A stretch of DNA of 64,000 nt from NCBI GenBank assembly GCA_029532625.1, contig JARFXM010000009.1, positions 3,906,001 to 3,970,000 of the forward strand, read 5' to 3'. How positions within the stretch are numbered: position 1 is the first letter of the stretch; each line of letters begins with the position of its first letter. The translations under genes were made by a program, and so were the position numbers. Of this stretch, positions 24,101 to 35,642 are shown one piece after another. The stretch is from Lomentospora prolificans (lineage: Eukaryota > Ascomycota > Sordariomycetes > Microascales > Microascaceae). The notes under the pieces were generated by a model. It was not told the DNA's origin, made no database searches, and was given only the letters and a program-made list of their open reading frames with translations.

Positions 24101-25597
24101 GCCATCCCTGGATACGTCGTGCCTCCCTTGATGGACTCAGAATATATAACCCACCAAGAACAGAGAATACCTTCATGTGTAAGAACCCAATATCCAGGAA
24201 CCGGACCTGGTGACTCGTCGATTTCCTCACTAGGAATCGGTTTATATACTGTATCCTTGGCCGAAAAGTCAAAGGCGCAACCAACGGGAACAGCATTTTG
24301 GAAATCTTCCGTCATTGGCAGTGTTGCCCTCCTCGAATCGTCAGCCATCTCTGTCGTTGTGAAAACGTTGGTGATATCAGCCGCGTTCTTGTCCGTTGTA
24401 AGTGGGGATTTCGAACGGCTTAAGAGACCGATGTCTGGAGATGCTGTGGATGCTACGATGAGGAGGTCCTGGAGGTTCGGGGGAAAGTCCTTCAATCTGA
24501 GAATTGAGTGGTGCGGCATCTTGTCTGAGCCGAAAGGGTCTACAGGATCAGTGAGTTTTTGAAAGGTATAAGTCGTGGGCGGGCGTCTAGTTATGACATG
24601 ATACACTGAAGAAGGCGGCGACTCATTCGTAGAGGTGTGGATCGCGAGAAAGAGGTGGTTTTCGAGCCATGTGACGGAGGATACTATATTGACGTGGTTA
24701 GCAAAATATCTTTTTATGAACCCAGGCCGAGTTGCATACCGTGATAATCACCAACGTCTGAAGGCTTGGGTATTTGCGCCTTGGCCTCGCCTTCGGGGGT
24801 CAACTGGAAGATAGTGCCGTCGGCTAACCCGGCCACGAGCTGCTTTCCCTTCGTGCTCCAGCTAACGCTGCTAACCTGATCCTTCAGAGGGTTGCTGAGG
24901 GCTCGCTCCTTCAAATTCGCCATATACAGATTCCCATTGGTGTCTACGACTGCGCACAGTTCTGCCTTTTCCATAGTTGGGTTCGGTAGCAGTATTCGCA
25001 GGGCGCTTCCGTTCGTGCTGAGCTCGAAGAGGGTCTGGGTGTTCCCCTGAAGAAGGGCCTGAACTTCGTAAACAGCTAGACCGCCGCCAGATTCGGCCGA
25101 TAATATGAGATACGCTTCGTCGGCGCTAAACGCAATTTGAGAGACGCGCATGGGTAGCGGTAGTTTGAGCTGTGGCTCGAAGCCACGAATGTCGGTATCA
25201 CCTTCCTTGGGGCCCTCGAAAGCCTTCCGTACAGATTCGGTTGAGGCCAATACTACACCCTCGGGGCCAGCGGCGGCAACGAGACCTTTTCTGGATGCGA
25301 TACTGAGGAGGGATGCGGTAGAGGGCGGTTCGGAGGTCCAGGCTGCGGTCAAGCGAACCTTTGCATCTCCGGCAATGGCAAGGAAGCCTAGAGCCTGTGA
25401 GACAGTTCTATGTTAGCCACGAAAACATGTAGAACAAGAATCGAAGGAATGGACTGCGCGAGGGCAGAAATTGGGGCTGTAACAATGCGTGGTACACTTA
25501 CATCCGTTTGAATGACCTCGAGCTCGGGTCCTGAGCCGCCGGCGGACAGGGAATCGTTCGTCATCGCGCCAGCGGCGTTCCCAAAGCCGAAAGCCAT
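21139..25597 (-). CDS. NUP159: FG nucleoporin of the Nup159/Nup214 family
   Basis: A cytoplasmic-side nuclear pore protein; in yeast Nup159 docks the mRNA-export helicase Dbp5. On the minus strand the exons are 25597-25502, 25394-24740 and 24683-21139, giving 1431 aa. Residues about 1-430 fit the N-terminal beta-propeller (for example DALGFLAIAGDAKVRLT at the first splice and SSVTWLENHLFLAIHTST at the second). Residues about 450-700 are an FG domain rich in AFG, GFG and LFG units in Ser/Thr/Pro/Ala sequence. Residues about 790-915 hold repeated A-P-L-P-P-D-F blocks, with further LFG units nearby. From about 1130 to the end the sequence is charged and helical, with heptad-like patterns suited to the Nup82/Nsp1-binding coiled coil. 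Yeast Nup159 is 1460 aa. The opposite strand carries a long open frame that I treat as a shadow. It shares a divergent 1.2-kb promoter region with Pup1. Confidence 0.9.
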
Positions 25598-26809
25598 AGT
25601 GAAGGAACACTACTCAGCCTCTTATGCAGTGTTCAGGTTCCGTGACAATCCGATTCGCATTGGTTGCTAATACCTGCCAAAGGTGGGTTGAAGGAGGTTG
25701 GATAAGCTTGGATAAGAGATTCGGTGTCAAGGATGGTTATGTTTAGCCCGAGTCGAAGGGATTGGTGCACAAGACAAATAGACCGACTGTTTAATGTCGC
25801 TGCTTCTAAATATTACTAAGGGATGTAGTAAAGTCTTCGATACGCGTGGTAGATCGTGTATTTTCAGGTTTAAGAAGGAACACAGGTCGCTGCCTTCCCT
25901 TGCCTAATCTCACGAGGCAAGCATATGCTCTGGGAGCAGACTTCTACAAAATATTGATCAAGCTCAGCTCGCAGCACCCATAATATTTCTACCTCTTCAC
26001 GTGACTGTACCCACCACTCAGTGGCTCACCGAGATGCGGCGGCCTACAGCGGGAATGAAGCTTACCGCACGATTACTCGACGGTGAGTTTAGAGTACGTT
26101 GGAAGAAACACTCATTCTTTGGGTCTGAATGAGTATTTATGTCTTTGGGAATGTCCTGAATATTGTAGAGCCTCGCCCCTTTACAGGTAACAAAAGCTTG
26201 TATTCCCTCTTCAGAAAACCATATCGTATGTCCCTTCTTGCAAGCCGTGACTCAAACACGGGAAAATCGCTACGTACACAAAACTGCGTGCTCTAGAGAC
26301 TAATATTGCGGGCTCTTCAATGATAAATACACAATACGGAAGATTTAAGGTGCAGTGACATGGCGTAGGAAGATCCGGAGCTCACCAAGCATAGTGCTCG
26401 GGATGTTGACTTGCAACTTGGTCTGGTATCCAGGGGTCGAGCTCAAGCCTAGCCTCGAAGTTAAGTAAGCGATCATGTGAGAAGCTTGGGCCACCACCAG
26501 CCAAGCGTCCAGCAACAGCTCCTCTATACGCAGCGCGTCCTGGGTGCCTTGCATTGCTGGAGAGTCTGAGAAGGCAGCTCTTAGCCTCGTCATCTAGCTT
26601 TCCAGTGAATTCCGCCAAACAAGACCTTCAGCCAAACGAACCCGATCTATCAACCACGACGCGCTTCACTGTCCCATAGCATTCATTATTTTACAAGCTG
26701 CGGATACCCGGCTGCGAACAAATAAGTGCACTTCTATCGACGCTGTTGCTCAATTGTACCCGCCGAAAGAGACCGACCTGTGCTAGCCATCCCTCGGGGA
26801 GCAGTCAAG
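25598..26809. other. Divergent promoter region between NUP159 and PUP1
   Basis: About 1.2 kb between two divergent start codons, so it must hold both promoters. A small ATG-initiated frame on the minus strand (26345-26593, 82 codons) is open but overlaps another open frame and resembles nothing I know. No clear factor-binding site was identified. Confidence 0.5.
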
Positions 26810-27696
26810 ATGCCCGGATTCGATTTCACAAACTACAACCGAAATGCGGCTCTACATGCTCGTGGAGTGCCTCTTCCTAAGGCGACGAGTACCGGTACAA
26901 CTATCGTGGGATGCATCTTTGATGGTGGCGTGGTGGTATGTCCCTAGTGCCGACCCTCCTCTGGCGTGTCTCTCAGCTAACCCGTATTCGTTTTTGTTAG
27001 ATTGCGGCAGACACAAGGGCCACCAGCGGCCCCATAGTAGCGGACAAGAACTGCGAGAAGCTTCATTACATCGCCCCTCAGATTTGGTGCGCCGGTGCCG
27101 GAACCGCTGCCGACACTGAGTTTACCACCGCCATCATCTCCTCCAACCTCGAGCTGCACTCCCTCTCGACCGGCCGTAAGCCCCGTGTGGTCACCTGTAT
27201 GACCATGCTAAAGCAGCACCTCTTCCGATACCAGGGCCATATTGGCGCCTACCTCGTCGTTGCCGGTGTCGATCCCACCGGCACCCATCTCTTCACCGTC
27301 CACGCGCACGGGAGCACTGACAAGCTTCCCTACGTCACTATGGGTTCCGGATCTCTTGCTGCTATGTCCGTTTTCGAGACTCAGTGGAAGCCCGAGCTCA
27401 CTCGCGATGAGGCAGTAGAGCTTTGCAGTGAAGCGATCCTTGCTGGTATCTTCAACGATCTGGGCTCCGGTTCCAACGTGGACGTCGCCATCATCACGAA
27501 GGACAAGACCACTCTTAAGCGCGGCTATGTCAAGCCAAACGAGAGGACTGCCAAGACCCAGAGCTATAAGTTCCCCAAGGGCACCACTGCTGTTTTGAAC
27601 GAAAAGATCATCCGAAAGGGAGATATTGGTCGGTATGTTGATATCCAAGAGCTGCCGCTCGAGGGTGCGACTGAGAGTATGGATGTGGACCCCTGA
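26810..27696 (+). CDS. PUP1: 20S proteasome beta2 subunit (Pup1, trypsin-like)
   Basis: The catalytic beta2 subunit of the 20S proteasome, cleaving after basic residues. Exons are 26810-26935 and 27001-27696, joined in phase 0 after GGVV to give GGVVIAADTRATSGPIVADKNCEKLHYI, the standard beta2 block. The product is 273 aa, close to yeast Pup1 (261). The propeptide ends STG and the mature enzyme begins TTIVG. Counting from it, the catalytic Thr1 is residue 30, Asp17 and Lys33 of the mature chain are present, and MGSGSLAAMSVFE provides the Ser129/Gly region. The C-terminal tail (YVDIQELPLE...) fits the beta2 arm that wraps beta3. The gene is convergent with the Sel1-repeat gene. Nothing is missing, so it should be active. 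Confidence 0.98.
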
Positions 27697-28508
27697 ACAG
27701 GGACGGCTAGCGTTGGGCTGGGAGAGGAGAGCATGCGTTGCAGGACGAAGAAGGGTCTATTCTTGTAACAATACATACTACAGCAATAGATGCAGGTCGC
27801 CATACCTACTGAATGCACTTGAGTCTGCGTAAAGTTCTTGTATAACGTGCCTCGATGCACAAAGTTCCACGTCAGAGGCCCCCATACCATGCAAGGCCCC
27901 GCGAGCATACTCCCTGCAGGAGGATTGTGTGGAGCACGCAGCGGCTTGGTCAGGCGACTACTGTTGATGATGATCACTTCAGGTATATAGAAGTGGCCTT
28001 GTAGTCTGGAAAGTATATTAGGTCTGAAGCGCACGTCGAACCGTGTATTCTGATATAAAAACCCCAACTCTGCTTCGAAGGTGACGATCACACAAGACGC
28101 CTCCAAAGTTACCTGTATAATCCACTCGTCCTTTTTCGCTATTTACAAAGGGTAGGAACAACCCAAGTCTTTATGGCGCGCCGCAACTCCGGGATAGTGC
28201 GCCGTTCCCGCCATGCTCCCGTCTCCCCGATTAGCTCTAAATGCAGTGGTAGAGAATAATAAGAAACAGAAAAAGGGTGAAAAAGGAGTAGATCAAAGGG
28301 ACAGGTGTACAATGTATTGCTAGAATGCTGGGTGAACAAGCACGCAAAGGGTCTCTTGATCGTTTAAAAGAAAACTCCGTGTCATGCCAAAAATTAATAC
28401 GCTGGTGTGGTGATGTGTGCAAGTCATGCCAAAAATTAATACGCTGGTGTGGTGATGTGTGCAAGTCATTATCGTCATTCGGGATGGGTAACTCATGGAT
28501 CCAGATGC
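27697..28508. other. 3' intergenic between convergent PUP1 and Sel1-repeat genes
   Basis: About 810 bp between convergent stop codons. It contains a perfect two-copy 42-bp tandem repeat at 28381-28464, described separately. No gene is recognised; the open frame across the repeat on the + strand (28325-28525) is short and repetitive. Confidence 0.5.
28381..28469. repeat. Perfect 42-bp tandem duplication
   Basis: Two identical 42-bp units, 28381-28422 and 28423-28464, each starting GTCATGCC and ending TGTGCAA, followed by five bases (GTCAT) of a third copy. They lie about 40 bp beyond the stop codon of the minus-strand Sel1-repeat gene, probably in its 3' untranslated region. The identity of the copies points to a recent duplication. 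Confidence 0.95.
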
Positions 28509-30851
28509 TTAGGAGTTGGATTTGAGGCGGAAAAGCGTCCGAGTACGCGACTTGCTTCGGGCCTTGAGAGACTTTGTCTCCGACTTTGAGTCCTTGTCGT
28601 TGTCATCATTGTACTTTGCTTTGTGGATCCTATAATGCAACGATCAGCGATGAATCCCCATGGGTGACAAGCCGCAGGTCTCGGGAAAAGCGAGTGTCCC
28701 AGAAAAAGCTTACCAGCTGTTGCCCACCATGCTCATCCCCTTCGCTTCCGCCATTCGGTAAAACTTGGCACTCTTCTTCAAGTCCTTCTTACACCCGATA
28801 CCTTGGGCATAGCAAAAGCCAGCTTCGGCCAACGCGTCCACATCACCCCATGCTATGGAGGGGGTTAGCCAAGTTAAACCAACACAAGGAAGTTGCATCG
28901 CTACTAAGCGGTAGTCATACTTACATCCAGCGATCTCAAAACATCGTAAGGCAAGAGCTCGATCTTGGTCGATGCCCCAACCGTTCATATGGCTTACGCC
29001 AAGTTCATAGATGCTGAGCGCAAACTGAGCCTTCCTGGTTCGTCGTTCAAGAAAGTCAACATGCTTTCCTTCCTTCATCTGATCCTCGTCATCTGCAATC
29101 TCTAGGCTAGCATATTCAGCAGCCTTGCGCAGCCACTCCACTCCTTCCCGCTCGTTCCTCTTCATACCCCAGCCATGGCGGCAGGCAAGGGCATACAGCA
29201 GCATCGCGGTCGGATGGTGCTGCTTAGCGGCCAAGCGAAGATGGTAAGTTGACTCGTTCAGGGAGCCGTTTTCGTGGCACTCGATGCCCTTGGCAAGATG
29301 CTCCTCCGCAGTCATTTCAGAGGTAGTCGGCATCGTTCCTAGAGGAGACCTGTCTGCTTTGATCGTACTGGCAGAGTCGCTAGTGGAAATTGACAGAGCG
29401 GCAGGGCCTCGCATTTGATCATGGATAGGTGAGGTGAGCGCTCGACCCCGTGGGACATCCTCGGATGACCGGCCCTCTTCCGTAGAAGGCCGACTCGGGT
29501 TTGGTGAAGGTTGAGGCGCCGGCCCAACACTAGTGTTGTGGTCTAAAGACGGGCCACTCAGGTTATAGCCGTTGGAGGGATCCTTACTTGACGGGCTGGA
29601 CGGCCCGGCTGGGGGCGACGGGGGTGCACCACGGAGAGAGCCCTGCACGTGGCTTGTCTGCGCCGCTGGTCGGTCCCAAGGGAAAGACATTTGGTTGAGT
29701 CCATCAGAGATGCTGGCGCGCTGGACAGCCTTGCCGCGGGGTAATGTGAACTTCGAGTAGATGTACGAAGGCGCGGCCTTGCCCTCATCTTGGCCGTCGA
29801 AAGCCTCGCTACTGAGGCTTAGAGAAGTGCTAATACTCTCATCTCCCGGTGTAGGAGCAGAGTACGTGTCGAGAGAAGGCTTCCTCGTGGGAAAATCCAG
29901 GCCAGGGGTACCTGCTCTGCTGAGAGGTCTTGAAAAGTTGAAGGATGGTCGTGGTAGAGGTATTGATCGCTCCGACGCTATCGAAGGCGACCGTTGAGCG
30001 TGAGTGTGTGGTAAGGCAGGCGATGTAGCGGTACTCCCGCTGGAAAACTTTCTAGGGGGGAGGGAATGGAAGGAGCTTGACATAGTAGCGGATCCCTCCT
30101 CTTCCGTGGGTTCTAGGGGGGACGACGCTACGCTCGAAGGGCGTTTATGAAAAGACGGCCTTGGCGGGGCAAGACCGAGAGAGTCAAAGCCTCCGATCTG
30201 TGACGGGGGTTCTGGGGATGGGATAACTGGGGTTGAGGTACTTTCAACGGGAGAAAACGTGGAAGAGTTGTATCTCCTAGGAGACGTGGAAAACTGTTCG
30301 TGAACAGGAGATTCGATGGGGGCTGGTGATTCAACTCGACGAGCACCGAATGCCGAGACAGTTAAATCCGCTTCATTCGCGTCCTGGCCACGGGATATCG
30401 AGCGATCCAGCGCAGGGACGGGAACATCCTCACAAGGGGTTGGCGGAATGCGACTCATACGGGGATGCATAGAAACAGGCCTCTTGTCCTCTCCAAATGC
30501 ATCCTCTACCTCCGTTCGTAAGCCGAGGCCTTCGTTATATTGATCCGACTGATTGCTTTGGTCGGACGACACGGAGTCCTGGGACATTGAGCGGAAATAG
30601 TCAGACCTCGCCTGCACAACCAACGGGCTCTCGGTGGTGAGAGGAGGTAGTCTGCTCATGCGGCGGCCGGTTTTGTTCTGAGACTCTTCGAGCTGTTTCG
30701 CGAGGAGTCGACTCTGCAACGCAAAGGCATCCAAGGGTGATAGTTCGGGGGGTGCCTCTCCAGCAACGTGAAGCCTTGGGGACCGGAGAGGCGGGCGGGA
30801 CGAGGTCCGCGAAGTTGCCCTAAGGTCAAGTTGACCAGGAGGCGAAACCAT
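28509..30851 (-). CDS. Sel1-repeat protein, Nif1/Dsf2-like
   Basis: On the minus strand the exons are 30851-28925, 28852-28714 and 28629-28509, giving 728 aa. The first 510 residues are Ser/Pro-rich, low-complexity and presumably disordered. They contain repeated short motifs (MSRLPP and MSRIPP near 65 and 135) and many SP/TP sites that cyclin-dependent kinases could use. From about residue 520 the sequence turns into Sel1/TPR-like helical repeats: AEEHLAKGIECHENG, AAKQHHPTAMLLYALACRHGWGM, AQFALSIYELGVSHMNGWGIDQDRALALRCFEIAG, and across the splice AGSWGDVDALAEAGFCYAQGIGCKKD. The last exon adds a basic tail (KSRTRTLFRLKSNS). This layout matches fungal Nif1 (a mitotic regulator in fission yeast) and Dsf2. 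The family match is by architecture, so the function is inferred. The ATG at 30851 is the first in frame. Confidence 0.8.
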
Positions 30852-31524
30852 GGTGACGATATGTGGCAGCTGAGTATACCAGGACGTATTTCGTCGATCG
30901 CTCTCTTGAATGGCGCGCTACTAGTAGTGGGCCAAGGAGATGTCAATGTCCTCCCAGCCAAATATAATCAGCTAAATGTTTCCCTTCGAATGCCTATGGG
31001 ACATTTATAGCGAAGAGGACGAGCCACACAACAGTTGTCGCCGCGAAATAAGGCTATGTGTCGAAGTCGAGGTTCGGATAGAGTGACAAGTTGGAGTCCG
31101 ATGTACGAGTTCCAGGTATGTCGTCAGCGGTGGGCTACCTTGGCCGGCAGTCAGAGAGATGGACCTTGGCAAAATCGCTGGCGTGATTGAATTGGTAGGT
31201 ATAAGTGAGCTAGGTGGTCGGTTGGTCGATCGGTGGGCGCATAAATGGATCGGTTCGAGTCAAACCCATAGAAGCGACAGGAATGGGCGGGCGGAAGAAT
31301 GCGCAAGGGAGAAATGCGTGCCGGATCGGCTTTGGCGACTTTGGAGACGAACGAATGACACTTAATGACGAGCGGATCTATACGGTCGAGAGCTCGAATT
31401 GCGGCAAGACAATTGAGGCAAGGCTTCGAATAGAGGCCAGACAAGGCGGAAGGATGGGGCGGTTCGAAGAGAAAAAACGGCCGTTGATTGCGCGGGATGG
31501 TGAAAGGGATGTTGATGCCAAGGT

Positions 31525-31558
31525 GAGGGCCAACTATTTCAGAGGGCCAACTATTTCA
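31525..31558. repeat. 17-bp tandem duplication
   Basis: Two perfect adjacent copies of GAGGGCCAACTATTTCA (31525-31541 and 31542-31558) in an otherwise unremarkable intergenic stretch. Confidence 0.9.
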
Positions 31559-32328
31559 GCCAGTACAGGGCACAAGATCAAAGGACGACGAGAACCTTAT
31601 GCGACAAAGCTCGCGTTCCAGGTGTAAGGCTTCAGGTTACACCATAGAAAGAGTTCGAGGTTCTTAGGACAGGCGTACGTCGGGTGTGATAACAGGTTAA
31701 GGAAGGAGAAAGGGAGAAACAGGAGCGTAGGAAACTGACGATGGAGTGAGTGAATGCGCTGTGCGGTGTCATGGGCGACTGGTGGGAAGATTAGATGAAG
31801 TTGGGTTAGTACACCCGGGACGAGCCAGTGCAAGGGAGAAAGAATTGTTTGGGAGTGCCTCCGCATGTGTCGTAGCACAGTACTAGTTAGGACATAGGAC
31901 CAATTAAAGCGGCCGGACGTTACTTCGTAGTCAGTGGATGCCCAGGGAGCTAATAGAAGTATCTTATTATCGGTAACTAGCCCACTTGAGTTCCCACCTA
32001 ACATGCTGCCTGCACAAATTCAAGCGAAAGGGGCAAAGTACAAGCCAGGGGCAGGGAGCAAGGAAGCCGAGAAAGTTCAGATACCTACAAGAACCTAACA
32101 TTGGTATTTCCAGGTAGTAAAATGAGGTAGCCTCGAGTATATCCTGCATTCCAAGCGTACCTTATACAATACATACGTCCCCTGTGCGGGATAGGACATG
32201 TTCCTGAATACATCTAAATTTATAGACATCGACAGTGCAATGAACTTGCCATCAACTGCATTAACTAGCGTATGTGCCACCGTTTTCCTGCACAGGTACC
32301 CTGTATTCCGTCGCCTCTTAGGCCAAAA

Positions 32329-32355
32329 ATGGATAGGGGAACATTCCCTATCCAT
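32329..32355. repeat. Short inverted repeat
   Basis: ATGGATAGGG on the left and its exact reverse complement CCCTATCCAT on the right, separated by seven bases. It could form a small hairpin; it has no obvious role. Confidence 0.7.
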
Positions 32356-35300
32356 AAATAGCCCCGAGAGCAAGCGTTATACCCTCTGACCATCCCCAGG
32401 ATCATGGCTGGGAATGGACCACCAGGTCGAGCCTTTGTGAAAAGAGGATGCGGTCGAGAGGCGGCTCTAACTTAATAGTATCTCACCCAAGTTCACGCCT
32501 CTTCCAAATATTATATATGCACATATACTAAACTCTAGAAAGAACGTCCCCTCAGGTTGACAATGGCAAGGCCGAGACGACCCACTAGCACCGGCAGAGA
32601 CACACTGTCGTGGCTTGGCTGGGGTTGAAAACCTCGTCCTCAAAACTTACAAGTTGACCCGGATGAAAGGCGAAAAAGCAAATCATCGCCACCATGATTT
32701 GGCCGAGTTGTGGCAAACTTGAGCTCGTGCTTGTCCTTTTATTTCTTGTCAAATTGTGGACTAAAAACAACGAGAAAGCATTAGCTATGCCTCAAAATGC
32801 CCGCTCGCAGTTTCTCCAGCCACAATTAAATATCTCGCAGCTATTAAGGACTCGCCCATATCAGAACCTCAAATGACTAAATTCAGGGTCGACAGACCGA
32901 CGGACGCATGGAAGTAATACATCGCAAGGACGACAGAGGGAGAGAAGCCCCTCCGCACCGTCCACTAGGTACTCCGTAATCTGCATAGCGCATGAATCCC
33001 CAGAGACTGGAATTACTCAAATGATCCCCCAAATATCCTTGAACGGAGGAGCATCCTCGCAAAATTTGTGCTTCAAGCTCTAACGGCTAGGATACTTCGT
33101 AGTTGCCATTACCCTGTTCAGCAAACTGTACTGTGCGACTTTTCCTCCGAAAAGCCGATAGAACAAACGGGAGGCTCCTGCCAAGACCTTCTATCTCACT
33201 AATAAACCACTCCGCACTCTTGTGGTGCTAGTCGCCCAGTCTCGGGACTGGCTTCCAGTAGCGTGACCTAATAATACGACTTTAGTGGAAATGAGGAGCC
33301 GAGAGTTCGCGAACCACATGTACCGAATCACTTCAAGGAGATATAACAGATAGTCTCAGATTTCTGGCCAGCCAGTTCAGCTCGTTCACGACCCGTCGAC
33401 TTGGAGGTGACGATTTGTCTATTGAGCAGCTTGAACACTGGATCAATATTACTAAATTTCCAAACTCGCCCAATCACCTATGATGAAAGGAGAAAAGGAC
33501 ATTTGAAAAGGGGCAGTATCAGTATCAGTACAGAAGGCCAAAATTGGATTTCAATGCCCACCCGATGTCAGTGAAACACTGAATTTGTTCCGTCTGCGCC
33601 GAGGAGCGCACCACCATGTGAGCAAAGGCAATTACTGGAGGATAACAATTCGCTCTGCCAGGAGTCAACGAGGGACACCAAAAGTAACCATCGAAAAAAT
33701 GGGCTCGCCCCTTGCAAGATGGATATTAGTTTTGGTATGTCCAGGAAAGGTGGCGTACCTGGATACATGGTCACGCGGTCCAGACGTTATATTACGAAGT
33801 ACTAGGCCCAACTTGATTAACCCTGGACTGAAGCGAACCTTTTTTCGATGCGAGCTTCCCGTCGCGCATGGCGCAGGTACCACACGTCGTTGTTTATCTG
33901 ACAGGTCGCTGGGAGTATTACTTGATGTATTCTGCTGGTAAAGCCGGGTTACCTAAGCACCGTCAGATATTAAAGTAACTTGTGTATTAATAGGTCAAAT
34001 GTCAAATATTGCACTATTGGGGGCTGGCCCCTGGCGGAACGCTAATCATAAGGATTGCAACACAACAAGGGCCCTTTGGCCAACCCGCAACAATCCGACA
34101 TGCACTAATCTTGGGAATGTGGTGTCTCTCGGAGATGAGTTCGGAAACGCTACACTCATCGTAGATAAAAAGTGGCTGTTATACGAGGCAGCCCAAGAAA
34201 GCGCTCTCTGGAGCTAGGAGCTCGCGGCTCTGGCAAGCGCTTTTCTTTCAAAGAGTTCTCGGGCCCCTGATGGGGCGGAAAGAGGAAAACGGTTACCATC
34301 TTCTAAATTCTTAAAGTTCCTTGCTTTAGCAGAAACCTTCTACGATTCCAAAACAATCTGAGACGCCTTTGTGGAGAGTTCTCAACCCCCGCCTTCCAAG
34401 CTATTTAGAAAGATCCTCCACAGTGTGGCGTCCTTGCACGTCAGCCATTCCCCTCCCGTCTTGTGGAGAGCTTCCCATGTTTCAGATCGCCTTGGTGCCT
34501 CTTACACCCTCTCGCAAGGGCCACACAGTGTTCTTGAATGACGCTGTGCATGCATGGCCATTCGTTCAGGGGGCGTACATGACGAGCATTCGATCTACAG
34601 AGTAGTCACATTTCGATGCATGGCGACTTGGAGCATCCATGCGCTCACTGACCCCTGGCGGATAGCTGGCAGACTGGCCCAACTACCAACTGGATGAGGT
34701 TAGTTGTTGTAATTCGAGTCACAAACGCCATCGATTTGTCGCCAGGCGCCGGTCATAGTTTATGCAAAGAAAAGCATGGCGTTTGGGGGGTAAGTAGAGT
34801 AAGATCCGTCGGCGCTGGCTACGGCAGCTGGAGCCGGGTATTATACAAGGCTACAGCCTGGTCTCATATGCTCGGGGCCGTCACTCCTTCTTTGAATGCA
34901 TCATGGTTTGATCCGAATCGCAATGTCACATATCGGGCATTAACAACAAGGTCCGGTCTGAGGGGAGAAAAAAGTTTCGGCCAACTTTTGATATCGTCCA
35001 AACAAACGAATACCATCTATCTCACACTTCTCAAGAGTCAGAGACCAGGGCTTCAAGAGAAATAAGCGTGGAGTGGGAGATTATGCTTCAATTGTCTGTC
35101 CCTCCATCTTTTCGACGTCCAATAACCCATGCCTCGTTTCCAACTTTTGGCCCGGCCGGGCAATGACCACAGAGACAGGGAGGAGACATTCGTGAGTCTC
35201 GACCAGCAGTCGAAAACGGAAACCAAGCAACGTCCTACGACACTAGGTTGGTAGCAACGCTATGTACGCGTGGCAATAATTCCTCCAACCCCACTCACCG

Positions 35301-35642
35301 GCGTAGGTTCTTTGTGTCGTGATCCCGTACAACAACCTGCACATCACAATTTTGAAAAGATGGAAATACACCTGTCTCTATGGGGCTTGGTAGGCTTGTT
35401 TCCTCGCTTTCTATTGACCAAACCCAGAATTTTTGATTTAGTGAAAGAAAAAATAAAAAAAAAAAGAAAGAACTCCCAGAAAACTACCATAAAACTCCAG
35501 ATGCCAATGCTTACAGAACCCAGATACAGCGAGACAATGTCATCGTCAAGGCCAGAGAGGGGAAGGATATAGACGCCTCGATACACCAACAGACTCAGTG
35601 ACTGGGTCCCTCTTCAACCAGATGCCTAATTTGTTCGATCCC

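Larger units (their letters stand above)
30852..35642. other. Gene-poor region, 4.8 kb
   Basis: No recognised gene. The first 200-400 bases should contain the promoter of the minus-strand Sel1-repeat gene. There is a perfect two-copy 17-bp tandem repeat at 31525-31558 and a small inverted repeat (10-bp arms) around 32329-32355. An A-rich tract lies at 35443-35470. The many open frames of 60-140 codons overlap in conflicting frames and do not resemble known proteins. Base composition is not extreme enough by eye to call repeat-induced mutation. Confidence 0.45.

Noticed and set aside
23097..24296. Large overlapping open frames on both strands opposite or inside Nup159
   Set aside because: They follow the low-complexity FG coding sequence and have no domain; the Nup159 frame explains the region.
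26345..26593. 82-codon ATG frame in the NUP159/PUP1 promoter region
   Set aside because: Short, overlapped by another open frame, no family resemblance, and located where two promoters are needed.
31240..31280. GGTTCGAGTC as a possible tRNA T-arm
   Set aside because: The flanking bases do not form the five-pair stem and no acceptor or anticodon arm is present.
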